From NCBI GenBank assembly GCA_002287035.1, contig NSKG01000005.1:124001-188000 (forward strand): a stretch of DNA of 64,000 nt, in the 5' to 3' direction. The position numbers and the translations under genes are program-made. Within the stretch, counting starts at the first letter, position 1; each line of letters begins with the position of its first letter. Shown here one piece after another: positions 8,666-20,479 of the stretch. The notes below the pieces were generated by a model. That model saw only the letters and a program-made list of their open reading frames with translations, was not told the origin of the DNA and made no database searches. Source of the stretch: Pseudomonas sp. WN033. GTDB taxonomy: Bacteria > Pseudomonadota > Gammaproteobacteria > Pseudomonadales > Pseudomonadaceae.

Positions 8666-9817
8666 ATGCTGCACGCCCCCCTCTGGGATGCCGAATTCCC
8701 CCAACTCAACCGGCTATGCTACCTGAATCACGCCGCTGTGGCACCCTGGCCCAAACGTGCTGCCGAAGCCGTCAGCGCCTTTGCCCGGGAGAACCTGATT
8801 CAGGGCGCCCGCGACTACCCACGCTGGTCGCAGGCGGAGAAACATTTGCGGCGGCAATTGCAGACATTGCTCAACGCCACCTCGCCCAATGACATAGCGC
8901 TAGTCAAGAACACCTCCGAGGCCCTGTCCTTCGTCGCCATGGGACTCGACTGGCAGGCCGGTGACGAGATCGTGATCAGCGACCAGGAGTTCCCTTCCAA
9001 CCGGATTGTCTGGGAAGCACTGGCACCCCAGGGCGTGCGCCTGAACCAGGTGAGCCTGGACAGTCCTGACCCCGAAGCTGCATTGATTTCAGCCCTGGGC
9101 CCCGACACCCGCCTGCTGAGCATCAGCTCGGTGCAATACGGCACCGGGTTACGGCTTGACCTTGAGCGCCTGGGCCGGGCCTGCCGGGAGCACGGTGTGC
9201 TGTTCTGCGTCGATGCGATCCAGTCACTGGGAGCCCTGCCCTTCGACGTTCAGGCCATCGATTGCGACTTCGCCATGGCCGACGGGCACAAGTGGCTGCT
9301 TGGTCCGGAGGGCCTTGGCGTGTTCTATTGCCGGGCGCCGGCGCGTGAGCAGTTGCGTTTGACACAGTTCGGCTGGCACATGGTCGAAGCCCTTGGCGAC
9401 TACGACCGTGAAGACTGGCAACCAGCGAGCAGCGCCCGGCGCTTTGAACCCGGCAGCCCGAACATGCTGGCCCAGCAGGCCCTGTCGGCCAGCCTGTCGC
9501 TGCTGCTGGATGTAGGGATGGAGCAGGTAGCCTTGGCGCTGGAACAGCGTATTGAGTATCTGCTTGAGCAATTGCGCCAGCGGCCCTTTATCGAGCTGTT
9601 GAGTCCCGGCGAGCCGGCACGGCGAGCAGGTATCGTGACCTTCAGGTTGTACGAGCGGAATCAGGCCGCCGTCTTTGAGCAGTTACGCAAGGCCGACGTT
9701 GTCTGTGCCCAGCGCGGCGGAGGCATTCGCTGGTCGCCACACTTCTATACTCCACAACGGGTCCTGGACCAGGCACTGGCGCGGCTGGATGAGGCTTATC
9801 GCCAGACCCAAGCCTGA
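8666..9817 (+). CDS. Aminotransferase class V, PLP-dependent (cysteine desulfurase-like fold)
   Basis: This 383-residue protein has the class-V aminotransferase pattern. VDAIQSLGA supplies the Asp that contacts the PLP ring (D183), and ADGHKWLLGPEG supplies the Schiff-base lysine (K209). It opens with NHAAVAPWP and has an SPNML stretch near residue 267, as in isopenicillin-N epimerase and cysteine-desulfurase relatives. I see no cysteine in the usual desulfurase active loop, so an epimerase, kynureninase-like or transaminase role is also possible. It is transcribed away from the polyamine transporter, and the two may share a control region, which suggests but does not prove a role in amine metabolism. 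Confidence 0.83.
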   Translation: MLHAPLWDAEFPQLNRLCYLNHAAVAPWPKRAAEAVSAFARENLIQGARDYPRWSQAEKHLRRQLQTLLNATSPNDIALVKNTSEALSFVAMGLDWQAGDEIVISDQEFPSNRIVWEALAPQGVRLNQVSLDSPDPEAALISALGPDTRLLSISSVQYGTGLRLDLERLGRACREHGVLFCVDAIQSLGALPFDVQAIDCDFAMADGHKWLLGPEGLGVFYCRAPAREQLRLTQFGWHMVEALGDYDREDWQPASSARRFEPGSPNMLAQQALSASLSLLLDVGMEQVALALEQRIEYLLEQLRQRPFIELLSPGEPARRAGIVTFRLYERNQAAVFEQLRKADVVCAQRGGGIRWSPHFYTPQRVLDQALARLDEAYRQTQA

Positions 9818-9924
9818 AAGACTAACAACGGTTGACGATAAGCTGGAGTTGAACGTATTCCAAATCAGTTTATAAAAACCGCGATTGGTGCTGGAAAGCT
9901 GGGGATTATCATCAATACTCAACG

Positions 9925-10045
9925 TATCAGGCCTGCGGCATCTCCCCCAAGTGCCGTGCCTGTCTGGACGGGCAGCGTGTCCCGTCCGTGTATCACTCCT
10001 AATGGTCTTGACCCGAATCCATCCCCCAGGATTCGGGTTTTTTTT
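9925..10045 (+). ncRNA. rgsA: Probable RgsA small regulatory RNA
   Basis: There is no protein gene here. The region has a GGACGGG/CCCGTCC hairpin at 9966-9987, then a linker, then a strong intrinsic terminator at 10012-10045. A CAATACT element at 9913-9919 would place the transcript start near 9925, giving an RNA of about 120 bases. In P. aeruginosa the RpoS-dependent RNA RgsA (P16) lies next to the same TatD-family gene (from memory, PA2958.1 beside PA2959) and has a similar size. Position, size and terminator support the call. The 5' end is approximate. Confidence 0.68.
10012..10045 (+). terminator. Rho-independent terminator of the small RNA
   Basis: A perfect 9-bp stem, CCCGAATCC (10012-10020) with GGATTCGGG (10029-10037), is followed by eight T residues. 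It faces the leftward ycfH gene, whose stop is about 30 bases further on. Confidence 0.92.
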
Positions 10046-10076
10046 GCCTGAAACACAGCTGATTGTGAGTAGCGCC

Positions 10077-10853
10077 TCAGGCAGACAGGGGAAACAGCCG
10101 GTGAAAATTGGCCGTGGTCTGTTCTGCCAACTGCTCGAAGGACTCGCCCCGCAGCTCGGCCAGGAAACTGGCCACCTCATGAACATACTGCGGCTCGTTG
10201 GGCTTGCCGCGATGCGGAACCGGCGCCAGGTAGGGCGAATCGGTCTCCACCAGCAGGCGGTCGGCCGGCACCTGGCGGGCAACGTCGCGCAGGGCCTCGG
10301 CGTTGCGGAAAGTGACAATCCCGGACAGGGAAATGTAATAGCCCATATCCAGTGCAGCTTTGGCCATGTCCCAATCCTCGGTAAAGCAATGCAACACGCC
10401 GGCCTGAGGCAGATCGGCTTCGCGCAACAACGCCAGGGTATCGGCCCGGGCTTCACGGGTATGAATGATCACGGGTTTGCCAGTCTGCTGCGCGGCCTGA
10501 AGGTGACAACGAAATGAGGCCTGCTGCTGGGCTGCCAGCTCCGGCTCGTAGTGGTAATCCAGCCCGGTCTCGCCGATGGCCACCACCCGGGGGTGCGCCA
10601 GCGCCTGGATCAGCCAGTCCAGATCGGTCGGCTCGGAACGGCTGAGATCCAGCGGGTGGATACCCACGCTGCAATACACATCGGCATAGCGCTCGGCCAA
10701 CGCCTTGACGGTAGGGGCATTGGCGGCATCGACACCAATACACAGAAATTTGCCGATACCGCGGGCACGGGCAGCATCGAGGGCCGCATCCAGCGAGCCG
10801 TTGTGAGCTGTCAGATCCAGACGATCAAGGTGGCAGTGGGAGTCGATAAGCAT
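10077..10853 (-). CDS. ycfH: TatD-family metal-dependent deoxyribonuclease/hydrolase
   Basis: This 258-residue cytoplasmic protein of the TatD family carries the metal-site motifs in order: DSHCHLDRLD at the start (H6, H8), GETGLDYHY near residue 97, IHTREA, LHCFTED and ETDSPYLAP. TatD relatives are 3'-5' DNA exonucleases or hydrolases; the YcfH subgroup has no firm in vivo role. It is last in the leftward cluster with pilZ, holB and tmk, the order also known from E. coli and P. aeruginosa, which is why I place it in the YcfH subgroup. It is separated from pilZ by a repeat element. Confidence 0.9.
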   Translation of the reverse strand: MLIDSHCHLDRLDLTAHNGSLDAALDAARARGIGKFLCIGVDAANAPTVKALAERYADVYCSVGIHPLDLSRSEPTDLDWLIQALAHPRVVAIGETGLDYHYEPELAAQQQASFRCHLQAAQQTGKPVIIHTREARADTLALLREADLPQAGVLHCFTEDWDMAKAALDMGYYISLSGIVTFRNAEALRDVARQVPADRLLVETDSPYLAPVPHRGKPNEPQYVHEVASFLAELRGESFEQLAEQTTANFHRLFPLSA

Positions 10854-10907
10854 GAAAAAATCTCTGGCTTGCAGCCTTTAATCCTAGCTTCGGAACGCTG
10901 GCAAGCT

Positions 10908-10993
10908 CGTCATTGCGAGGAGTGTAGCGACGCGGCAATCCATACCGCTCTGCCAAGTGCAATCTGGATATGGACTGCCACCTCGCAATAGCG
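10908..10993. repeat. Dispersed palindromic repeat (CGTCATTGCGAGG type)
   Basis: Lying between pilZ and ycfH, this segment begins CGTCATTGCGAGG and ends CCTCGCAATAGCG. The outer arms ATTGCGAGG (10912-10920) and CCTCGCAAT (10981-10989) pair perfectly. Inner arms GGCAATCCATAC (10934-10945) and ATATGGACTGCC (10968-10979) pair with two mismatches, so the whole could fold into one long imperfect hairpin. The sequence matches a family of intergenic repeats that I recall from many unrelated bacteria. It has no coding capacity. Confidence 0.75.
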
Positions 10994-11033
10994 GGAAAGA
11001 ACCGTTTCCGCAGTTCCCTGGCTTCTGGTTTCT

Positions 11034-11390
11034 TTACATCGTATGCGTTGGACGGTCGGACTTCAGCGCCCCCGCCAGATAAGTCTCGATCTTGCTGCGG
11101 GCGGTGTTGTCCTGATCACTGAACTGCACGCCGATGCCGGCGGCACGGTTACCCTGGGCACCTTTCGGAGTAACCCAAATCACCTTGCCAGCCACCGGTA
11201 TCTTTTCCGGCTCTTCCATCAGGTTCAGCAACATGAACACCTCATCGCCAAGCCGGTAGCTCTTATTGGTCGGAATGAAGAGCCCGCCGTGTTTGACGAA
11301 AGGCATATAGGCCGCATACAACACCGATTTGTCCTTGATGGTCAGGGACAGAATACCGTTGCGGGGTCCCGGTGCGGTCGGATTATTCAT
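11034..11390 (-). CDS. pilZ: Type IV pilus assembly protein PilZ
   Basis: This 118-residue single-domain protein matches the founding PilZ: it opens with ILSLTIKDKSVLYAAYMPF and contains GGLFIPTNKSYRLGDEVF and AAGIGVQFSDQ. Like true PilZ it lacks the N-terminal RxxxR motif, so it is not expected to bind cyclic di-GMP directly. Instead it takes part in type IV pilus extension through protein partners. It sits between holB and ycfH in the same leftward cluster, as in P. aeruginosa. The pilus machinery itself lies outside the window. Confidence 0.93.
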   Translation of the reverse strand: MNNPTAPGPRNGILSLTIKDKSVLYAAYMPFVKHGGLFIPTNKSYRLGDEVFMLLNLMEEPEKIPVAGKVIWVTPKGAQGNRAAGIGVQFSDQDNTARSKIETYLAGALKSDRPTHTM

Positions 11391-11435
11391 AAGTACCAGG
11401 TCCTTCCCTGCTTAAGCATGTCGATATTGCTCAGG

Positions 11436-14125
<2,690 letters not shown>

Positions 14126-14129
<4 letters not shown>

Positions 14130-14971
14130 AACAGAGCCTGCTTTGCAATTTGTTGCGCCGCCAGAGTGGCCTGCCCCACCGGCCAGCGCAGTCCATTCAT
14201 GGCCACAATCGGCCAGACACCATACAGGCTGTTGCAGCAAAACAGCTCACTGCACTCATGCAACATGAGTTGATCCACAGCGACAACACTTACCGGATCG
14301 CCCGCTTCAGCCAGCCTGTCGATCAGATAATCGCGCATCACCCCGCGCACACCGGATTCACTCAAGTCCGGAGTAATCCAGTGCCCCTGCCAACGCAGGA
14401 ACAGATTGCTCATCGTACACTCAATAATCCGGTCGTGCTGATCACACATCAGCCCCTCGGCATAACGCGAGTCCTGCCACTCGCTGCGCGCCAGAACCTG
14501 TTCAAGGCGATTGAGGTGCTTGAGCCCCGCCAGCAAGGGCTGGCTGGCCAAGCGAGTCTGGCAGGAAAACAACTCCACGCCCTGCGACTGACGCTCCGGC
14601 GGGTATTCGGGCAGCGCCGAACCCATGACAATCCTCAAGGGTTGCCCGGCACCGGCCACTGAGTAGCCGCGCTGGCCAGAGCCGCGAGTCACAATCAGCT
14701 TGATCACGCCGACCCCGGACTGCGAGGCCATCAGCAACACTTCGCTCTGCAACGCAGCCCAATCCAGCTCCAGCCGCAGCCGCTCGGCACCACGACGCAA
14801 GCGGCGCAAATGATAATCGAGCAACGTGGGCTGGGCAGCCCGCACCCTGATGGTCTCGAACAGGCCGTCACCATAGGCCAGCCCGCGGTCATCCACGGGC
14901 AGCGCGGAGCCAACCTGCCCGTTGATCAGGCACAGTGGCTCAGCTGGCGCCGCCACGTCGGGCTCCGTCAC
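14126..14971 (-). CDS. pabC: 4-amino-4-deoxychorismate lyase
   Basis: This 281-residue fold-type IV PLP enzyme makes p-aminobenzoate for folate. It shows the expected [20 protein letters not shown] opening, the PLP lysine in [16 protein letters not shown], and [11 protein letters not shown] with the conserved Glu and Asn. It overlaps fabF upstream (ATGA at 14968-14971) and mltG downstream (GTGA), so ribosomes probably pass directly from one gene to the next. The position between fabF and mltG is conserved in gamma-proteobacteria. Confidence 0.92.
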
Positions 14972-16206
14972 AGGCGGCGAAATACCAGGCTGCCATTGGT
15001 ACCACCAAAGCCGAAGGAGTTGGAAACAGCGACATCGATGGCACGCTGCTGGGCTTCATGCGCCACGTAGTTGAGGTCGCAGCCTTCGTCCGGGTTGTCC
15101 AGGTTGATGGTCGGCGGTGCGACCTGATCACGCAGCGCCAGTACGCTGAAAATTGCCTCGACAGCGCCGGCAGCACCGAGCAAATGACCGGTCATGGACT
15201 TGGTTGAACTGATCGCCAGTTGGCTGGCGTGCTCACCGAATACCGCCTTGACCGCCATGGTTTCTGCCAGATCACCAGCCGAGGTCGAAGTACCGTGGGC
15301 ATTGATGTAACCCACTGCCTCAGGAGCTATCCCGGCATCACGCAGTGCATTGCGCATGCACTGGGCACCACCACGACCATCCTCCGGCGGAGCGGTCATG
15401 TGATAGGCGTCACCGCTCATGCCGAAACCAATCAGCTCGGCATAGATGGTCGCTCCACGCGCTTTGGCATGCTCATACTCTTCCAGCACCATGGCTCCGG
15501 CACCGTCAGACAGAACAAAACCGTCACGATCGCGATCCCAGGGGCGGCTGGCAGCCTGCGGATCATCATTGCGCGTGGACAATGCACGAGCGGCGCTGAA
15601 GCCACCCAGACCCAGACCGCTGGTCGCCATTTCCGAACCACCCGCGACCATCACATCGGCCTCGCCATAAGCAATATTGCGCGCGGCCATGCCGATGCTG
15701 TGGGTACCAGTGGTACAGGCGGTGGTAATGGCGTAGTTCGGCCCTTGCAGACCGTACTGAATCGACAGATAGCCGGAAACCATGTTGATGATCGAGCCCG
15801 GCACAAAGAACGGGGAAATCCGGCGCGGCCCACTGTTCATCAGCAATTCATGGTTCTTTTCGATGTTGGTCAGACCACCAATACCCGAGCCCATCGACAC
15901 GCCGATACGATCACGGTTGGCATCGGTCACTTCCAGGCCGCTGTCACGCAGGGCCTGTATGCAGGCCGCGACACCATACTGGATGAACAGATCGAGTTTG
16001 CGAGCCTCCTTGGCAGCCATGTAGAGCTCGATATCGAACTCACGGACCGAACCACCAAAACGGGTGCCAAAGGCACTGACGTCCATATGTTCGATCGGGC
16101 CAATACCGCTCTTGCCCGCCACCGCAGCCTGCCAACTCTCGTCGACTGTATTGCCCAAAGGCGACAACATACCCAAACCGGTTACCACCACGCGTCTGCG
16201 CGACAC
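14968..16206 (-). CDS. fabF: 3-oxoacyl-ACP synthase II (KAS II)
   Basis: This 412-residue condensing enzyme elongates fatty acyl-ACP with malonyl-ACP. The nucleophile is in [13 protein letters not shown] (Cys about 165). The two His come from [12 protein letters not shown] and [26 protein letters not shown] closes the protein. It follows acpP after 195 bases that include a terminator, so it may be expressed partly by read-through and partly from its own promoter. A GGAG-type site precedes the ATG at 16206. Confidence 0.95.
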   Translation of the reverse strand: MSRRRVVVTGLGMLSPLGNTVDESWQAAVAGKSGIGPIEHMDVSAFGTRFGGSVREFDIELYMAAKEARKLDLFIQYGVAACIQALRDSGLEVTDANRDRIGVSMGSGIGGLTNIEKNHELLMNSGPRRISPFFVPGSIINMVSGYLSIQYGLQGPNYAITTACTTGTHSIGMAARNIAYGEADVMVAGGSEMATSGLGLGGFSAARALSTRNDDPQAASRPWDRDRDGFVLSDGAGAMVLEEYEHAKARGATIYAELIGFGMSGDAYHMTAPPEDGRGGAQCMRNALRDAGIAPEAVGYINAHGTSTSAGDLAETMAVKAVFGEHASQLAISSTKSMTGHLLGAAGAVEAIFSVLALRDQVAPPTINLDNPDEGCDLNYVAHEAQQRAIDVAVSNSFGFGGTNGSLVFRRL

Positions 16207-16340
16207 AGGAGACTCCTTAAATCTACTCGTGAAAACGGCGGACGTGGTCGTCCCTCGCCCGAAATGCGGCTATTGTCCGCATAAAGGCGACTGGCGGCAA
16301 GGCTGATAGACCATCGCGTATCGGCCAGGCCACAGACAAC

Positions 16341-16375
16341 AAAAAAGCCGCAGTCCCAGAGGAAGCTGCGGCTTT
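16341..16375 (-). terminator. Terminator downstream of acpP
   Basis: The arms AAAGCCGCAG (16344-16353) and CTGCGGCTTT (16366-16375) form a perfect 10-bp stem. Read leftward it is followed by a run of T (A at 16341-16346 on the plus strand). It lies 26 bases past the acpP stop and should reduce read-through into fabF, which fits the very high expression usual for acpP. Confidence 0.9.
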
Positions 16376-16401
16376 GTACGTCCTGTCAGCAGGCTACGTG
16401 A

Positions 16402-16638
16402 TTACTTCTGATGAGCATTCACGTAGTTGATGGCTTCCTGAACGGTGGTGATCTTCTCGGCCTCTTCGTCCGGAATCTCGGTCTCGAATTCTTCCTCGAG
16501 AGCCATTACCAGCTCCACGGTGTCCAGGGAGTCAGCGCCAAGATCTTCAACGAAGGAAGCGCTGTTGGTTACTTCCTCTTCTTTGACGCCGAGTTGTTCG
16601 GCAACGATTTTCTTGACGCGTTCTTCAATGGTACTCAT
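16402..16638 (-). CDS. acpP: Acyl carrier protein
   Basis: This acidic 78-residue protein carries the motif [17 protein letters not shown], in which Ser37 receives the 4'-phosphopantetheine arm. It shuttles acyl chains between FabD, FabG, FabF and PlsX, all encoded in this cluster. It has its own promoter-like sequence upstream (16689-16716) and its own terminator downstream, so it can be expressed at a higher level than its neighbours. Length and sequence are standard. Confidence 0.97.
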   Translation of the reverse strand: MSTIEERVKKIVAEQLGVKEEEVTNSASFVEDLGADSLDTVELVMALEEEFETEIPDEEAEKITTVQEAINYVNAHQK

Positions 16639-16688
16639 ACCTTGTTCTCACTCCTAGTTGCAGTTCCGAGAAGCCGGACTGCGGGTAG

Positions 16689-16716
16689 TTTATAGAAACA
16701 ATTTGCGATCTTTCAA
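16689..16716 (-). promoter_or_regulatory. Putative sigma-70 promoter of acpP
   Basis: Read leftward, TTGAAA (16711-16716) and TATAAA (16689-16694) are separated by 16 bases, close to the sigma-70 consensus. The likely transcript start is about 40 bases upstream of the acpP ATG. It is predicted from sequence only. Confidence 0.55.
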
Positions 16717-16822
16717 GCGCAAATCACTTCCATCTCAAAGAGGTCAAGGCTTGCAGCCTTCACCAAGCCAAACAAAACCACGGATCAGAGCATGCCAGTA
16801 TAGCAGCGGCATGACCATCCAT

Positions 16823-17566
16823 TCAGTTCATGAACATTCCGCCATTCACCGGGATGGTCGCCCCGGTAATATAGCCTGCTGCATCGCTGGCCAGGAAAGC
16901 CACCACACCTGCGATCTCTTGCGCCTGACCCAAGCGACCCAGCGGAATCTGATCCAGCATCACGGAACGCTGGCTATCAGTCAGCGCCCGAGTCATATCA
17001 GTATCGATGAAACCAGGTGCCACCGAGTTGACCGTGATCGCCCGCGAGCCGACCTCACGCGCCAGTGCCCGGGTAAAACCTTCCATGCCAGCCTTGGCTG
17101 CAGCATAGTTGGATTGGCCGGCATTGCCCATACCGCCAACCACCGAACTGATGTTGATGATACGACCCCAGCGGCCCTTGGTCATGCCGCGCAGCACAGC
17201 CTTGGACAGACGGTAGACCGAACCGAGGTTGGTATTGATGACATCATCCCACTCCTGGTCCTTCATCCGCATCAGCAGATTGTCCTGGGTAATGCCGGCA
17301 TTATTGACCAGAATCGCTGGAGCGCCGAACTCACTGGTAACCTTGTCCAGCACCGCAGCGACCGATTCAGCGTCACGCACATCCAGCTTCAGCCCGGCGC
17401 CCTTGTAGCCGGCCTCGACCAGCTTGGCGGCAATTGCCTCAGCACCGCTGTCACTGGTGGCCGTACCGATGACCACCGCGCCCTGGGCAGCCAGCGCATG
17501 GGCGATAGCCTGGCCAATTCCGCGACTGGCGCCAGTGACCAGCGCAACCTTTCCTTCAAGACTCAT
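16823..17566 (-). CDS. fabG: 3-oxoacyl-ACP reductase
   Basis: This 247-residue short-chain dehydrogenase reduces 3-oxoacyl-ACP with NADPH. The cofactor motif TGASRGIG is at about 10-17, NNAG follows, and the catalytic Ser-Tyr-Lys set is in INISSVVGG and SNYAAAKAG. I chose ATG 17566 because AAGGAG lies seven bases upstream and the resulting start MSLEGKVALVTG fits the family. ATG 17572 overlaps the fabD stop but is too close to that site. It is followed by 184 bases before acpP. Confidence 0.95.
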   Translation of the reverse strand: MSLEGKVALVTGASRGIGQAIAHALAAQGAVVIGTATSDSGAEAIAAKLVEAGYKGAGLKLDVRDAESVAAVLDKVTSEFGAPAILVNNAGITQDNLLMRMKDQEWDDVINTNLGSVYRLSKAVLRGMTKGRWGRIINISSVVGGMGNAGQSNYAAAKAGMEGFTRALAREVGSRAITVNSVAPGFIDTDMTRALTDSQRSVMLDQIPLGRLGQAQEIAGVVAFLASDAAGYITGATIPVNGGMFMN

Positions 17567-17568
17567 GC

Positions 17569-18516
17569 TCATGCTCCTTGAGTAATGTGACTGATCGCCG
17601 CGGCCAGACCGTCGGCGCTGTCTAGATTGTGGGTATTGACCCCTTTGACGCAGCGTTTGTTCAACCCGCTGAGCACCTTGCCGGGGCCGCACTCGATCAG
17701 GTCGGTAACCCCTTGGGCGGCCATGAATTCGACCGACTCGACCCAGCGCACCGGGCTATACAGTTGCTCGACCAGCTGGCTGCGCAGACTGTCCAGCCCG
17801 TCGGCCGGACGGGCACTAACATTCTGGACCAGGGTCATGCCCGGCGCCTGCCAGCTCAAGGCAGCAAAATCGCTGGCCAACTGCTCGGCCGCCGGTTTCA
17901 TCAAGGCACAGTGCGAAGGCACGCTGACCGGCAGCGGCAAGGCCCGCTTGGCGCCGGCAGCCTTACAGGCTTCAACGGCGCGCTGCACTGCGCCGGCCTG
18001 ACCGGCAATCACCACCTGGCCCGGCGCATTGAAATTGACCGCACTGACCACTTCGCCCTGCGCTGCTTCTGCACACAGGCTAATGATCTGCTCATCAGTA
18101 AGGCCCAGAATCGCCGCCATGGCACCCTGCCCCTCGGGCACGGCCTGCTGCATCAGCTGGCCACGGCGCTCAACCAGCTTGACCGCTTCGGCAAAACCAA
18201 TGACGCCGGCAGCTACCAGTGCCGAGTACTCACCCAGACTGTGCCCAGCGACGAAAGCCGGTCGCACCTCAGTCTGCGCACACCACAACCGCCAGAGGGC
18301 AACCGAAGCGGTCAGGATCGCCGGCTGAGTACGATCAGTACGATTCAGATCTGCTTCCGGGCCATTCTGGCAAAGTTGCCACAGGTCATAACCCAGAGCC
18401 TCGGAGGCTTCGGCAAAGGTCTGCGCGACGACATTATGCTGCTGCGCCAGCTCGGCGAGCATGCCTACCGTCTGAGAGCCCTGACCGGGAAAGACGAAAG
18501 CGAGGGTTTGAGTCAT
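17569..18516 (-). CDS. fabD: Malonyl-CoA:ACP transacylase
   Basis: This 315-residue enzyme loads malonate onto ACP. FVFPGQGSQ is at the N-terminus, the nucleophile is in AGHSLGEYSAL (Ser93), and the catalytic His is in SVPSHCALMKP. QNVSARP and LIECGPGKVLSGL are also typical. It ends three bases before the fabG start I prefer, within the fabD-fabG-acpP unit. A 96-base gap separates it from plsX upstream. Confidence 0.95.
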   Translation of the reverse strand: MTQTLAFVFPGQGSQTVGMLAELAQQHNVVAQTFAEASEALGYDLWQLCQNGPEADLNRTDRTQPAILTASVALWRLWCAQTEVRPAFVAGHSLGEYSALVAAGVIGFAEAVKLVERRGQLMQQAVPEGQGAMAAILGLTDEQIISLCAEAAQGEVVSAVNFNAPGQVVIAGQAGAVQRAVEACKAAGAKRALPLPVSVPSHCALMKPAAEQLASDFAALSWQAPGMTLVQNVSARPADGLDSLRSQLVEQLYSPVRWVESVEFMAAQGVTDLIECGPGKVLSGLNKRCVKGVNTHNLDSADGLAAAISHITQGA

Positions 18517-18612
18517 GCAAGCTTCCTCGTGTTGTTATCAATGGTTATTGAACGGCCTTATACAGGGTCTGCCAAACAATATGCTGGTTTGATGACGAAG
18601 CTTTGAACAGAG

Positions 18613-19635
18613 TCACAGGCTCTGCACGCCGGATTGCGCCAGCCGCTCGGCAATCCGTTCAGCCAGCCGCGCCCTGCTCGCCGCCACAGTCTGGGCAATC
18701 GCCGCCTCAAAAGCCCGCTCGCCAGCGCCCCCATGACTCTTGACCACAACCCCGCGCAAGCCCAACAGGCTCGCACCATTGTAGAGATCCGGATCATGCC
18801 GGCGCAGCACCGGCCTGAGCAGCCGACGAAGCAGCGGCGACAACCAGGCCAGGAGCGGATACGCCGCCAGCACATCACGTATCTGGGCCTGCAGGTAATG
18901 CGCCAGGCCTTCACTGGCCTTGAGCACTACATTGCCAACGAAACCGTCGCACACGACCAGGTCTGCCTCATCACGGAACAGCCCATCCCCTTCAACATGG
19001 CCGATATAGTTGATCAGCTCGCACTGGCGCAGAAGCTCGGACACTTCACGCACCCGCGCACTGCCCTTGTTGATTTCACGACCGATATTGAGCAGACCGA
19101 CTCGCGGCCGCGGATTGCCGGACAACTCGGCCACTGCTTCAGAGCCCATGATCGCAAACTCAAACAGTTGCCTGGCCGAGCAGTCAACATTAGCACCCAG
19201 ATCCAGCAGGTAGCAGGGTTTACCGGCCACTGGCAATGCAGCCATGATTGCCGGTCGCTCGATACCTTCAAGCATCCCCAGCAGCGCCCGCGACAACACC
19301 ATCAGTGCCCCGGTATTACCGGCACTGAGACAGCCATCGGCCTGCCCGTCGCGCACCAGTTCGATAGCCACACGCATGGACGCATCACGCTTGTGACGCA
19401 GCACGCTGGCCGGCGAATCATCAGCAAGGATCTGTTCGGAGGTATAACGGAAACTCACGCGCTCGGCAGGCAGCCGATATTCATGAGACAAGGCAACCAG
19501 CGACTCTTTCGAGCCGACCAGCATGACCTGTAGTTCAGGCAACTTGGCCAAACTACGGGCAACGGCGGGGATAATGCAGCGGGGACCGTGATCCCCGCCC
19601 ATCACATCAATCGCAAGACGGACTGACGTGGACAA
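18613..19635 (-). CDS. plsX: Phosphate acyltransferase PlsX
   Basis: This 340-residue enzyme turns acyl-ACP into acyl-phosphate, the first step of the PlsX/PlsY route to phospholipid. The start AIDVMGGDHGP is diagnostic, followed by SAGNTGALM and VVCDGFVGNVVLKASEG. It is a peripheral membrane protein with no membrane helix. It follows rpmF after six bases, the standard rpmF-plsX-fab arrangement, and supplies the link from fatty-acid to phospholipid synthesis. Confidence 0.95.
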   Translation of the reverse strand: MSTSVRLAIDVMGGDHGPRCIIPAVARSLAKLPELQVMLVGSKESLVALSHEYRLPAERVSFRYTSEQILADDSPASVLRHKRDASMRVAIELVRDGQADGCLSAGNTGALMVLSRALLGMLEGIERPAIMAALPVAGKPCYLLDLGANVDCSARQLFEFAIMGSEAVAELSGNPRPRVGLLNIGREINKGSARVREVSELLRQCELINYIGHVEGDGLFRDEADLVVCDGFVGNVVLKASEGLAHYLQAQIRDVLAAYPLLAWLSPLLRRLLRPVLRRHDPDLYNGASLLGLRGVVVKSHGGAGERAFEAAIAQTVAASRARLAERIAERLAQSGVQSL

Positions 19636-19641
19636 AACGAC

Positions 19642-19824
19642 TTATTCGTCGCTGCCCTTGTTCACTACCTGACGGCCGCGGTAGAAGCCATCCGGAGAAA
19701 CGTGGTGACGCAGATGAGTTTCACCAGTGGTACTGTCCACAGACAGGGCAGCGGCTTCGAGAGCGTCGTGCGAACGACGCATGCCACGTGCGGAACGGGA
19801 CTTTTTGTTCTGCTGTACAGCCAT
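19642..19824 (-). CDS. rpmF: 50S ribosomal protein L32
   Basis: This basic 60-residue protein starts [19 protein letters not shown], the recognisable L32 opening, and ends in a [13 protein letters not shown] stretch. It lacks the four-cysteine zinc form found in some bacteria, as is usual in this group. It lies between yceD (20 bases upstream) and plsX (6 bases downstream) and is probably co-transcribed with both. Confidence 0.97.
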   Translation of the reverse strand: MAVQQNKKSRSARGMRRSHDALEAAALSVDSTTGETHLRHHVSPDGFYRGRQVVNKGSDE

Positions 19825-19844
19825 GACTATAAGCTCCTATAAGC

Positions 19845-20366
19845 TCAGGTATCGCGTTTCAACTTGGCCAGCACGCTGAAGGGGTTGGGCTTTTCAACCT
19901 GCTCCTCCAGCCCCGCCTCTTCGGGCTGATAGCCCGGCGGGTGCTGACAGCTATCCAGTGAATGCATGGGCACCGCAGGCAAGGCCAGCAGCAACTCATC
20001 TTCGATCAGCCCGTACAGATCGAGCGTCTCGTCATCCACAATAACCGGTTCATAGTGACGCGGCAGATTACGCGCCGCCTCATCACTGTCGACAAACCCG
20101 ACCTCACACCGACTATCAAGCATTACCTCGACCTGCTCCAGACAGCGCTGACAGATCAGCGCCACCTCGACCTGGTAATGGCCGTTCAGGGTACGAACAC
20201 CCTGCTCGTCCCGGGCGAACTTCAGCTCAACCAGAACATCGCCGGCGGGAGCGTTCAATTCAGCACTCAGACGCGGCAGCTTGGCGGCGGCAATCGTGCC
20301 GTTAAGCACTACGCCCCGATCTGCCAGCCTGCGAGGCTCGATGTGTGCGGGTATGGGTCCAGACAT
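19845..20366 (-). CDS. yceD: YceD/DUF177 family protein, 23S rRNA accumulation
   Basis: This 173-residue protein of the DUF177 family has the conserved ALICQRCLEQ (CxxC) stretch near residues 71-76 and an acidic C-terminal half with LIEDELLLALPAVP. E. coli YceD is linked to 23S rRNA accumulation; its molecular action is not known. It heads the yceD-rpmF-plsX-fab operon, as in most proteobacteria. The 113 bases upstream are shared with the divergent yceF. Confidence 0.9.
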   Translation of the reverse strand: MSGPIPAHIEPRRLADRGVVLNGTIAAAKLPRLSAELNAPAGDVLVELKFARDEQGVRTLNGHYQVEVALICQRCLEQVEVMLDSRCEVGFVDSDEAARNLPRHYEPVIVDDETLDLYGLIEDELLLALPAVPMHSLDSCQHPPGYQPEEAGLEEQVEKPNPFSVLAKLKRDT

Positions 20367-20479
20367 AAGCGCGCAATTCTAGGCACCATGCGGGCTGCTG
20401 TCAAAACTATTTGGCGCAATTTTTACCAGTTTCAGCCAACAGCGTTAGAATGACGTCCTTTGCGCCCCAAGGAATCGTC

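Noticed and set aside
15220-16284. Rightward open frame of 354 codons
   Set aside because: It is antisense to fabF, has no recognisable motif and would overlap a highly conserved gene.
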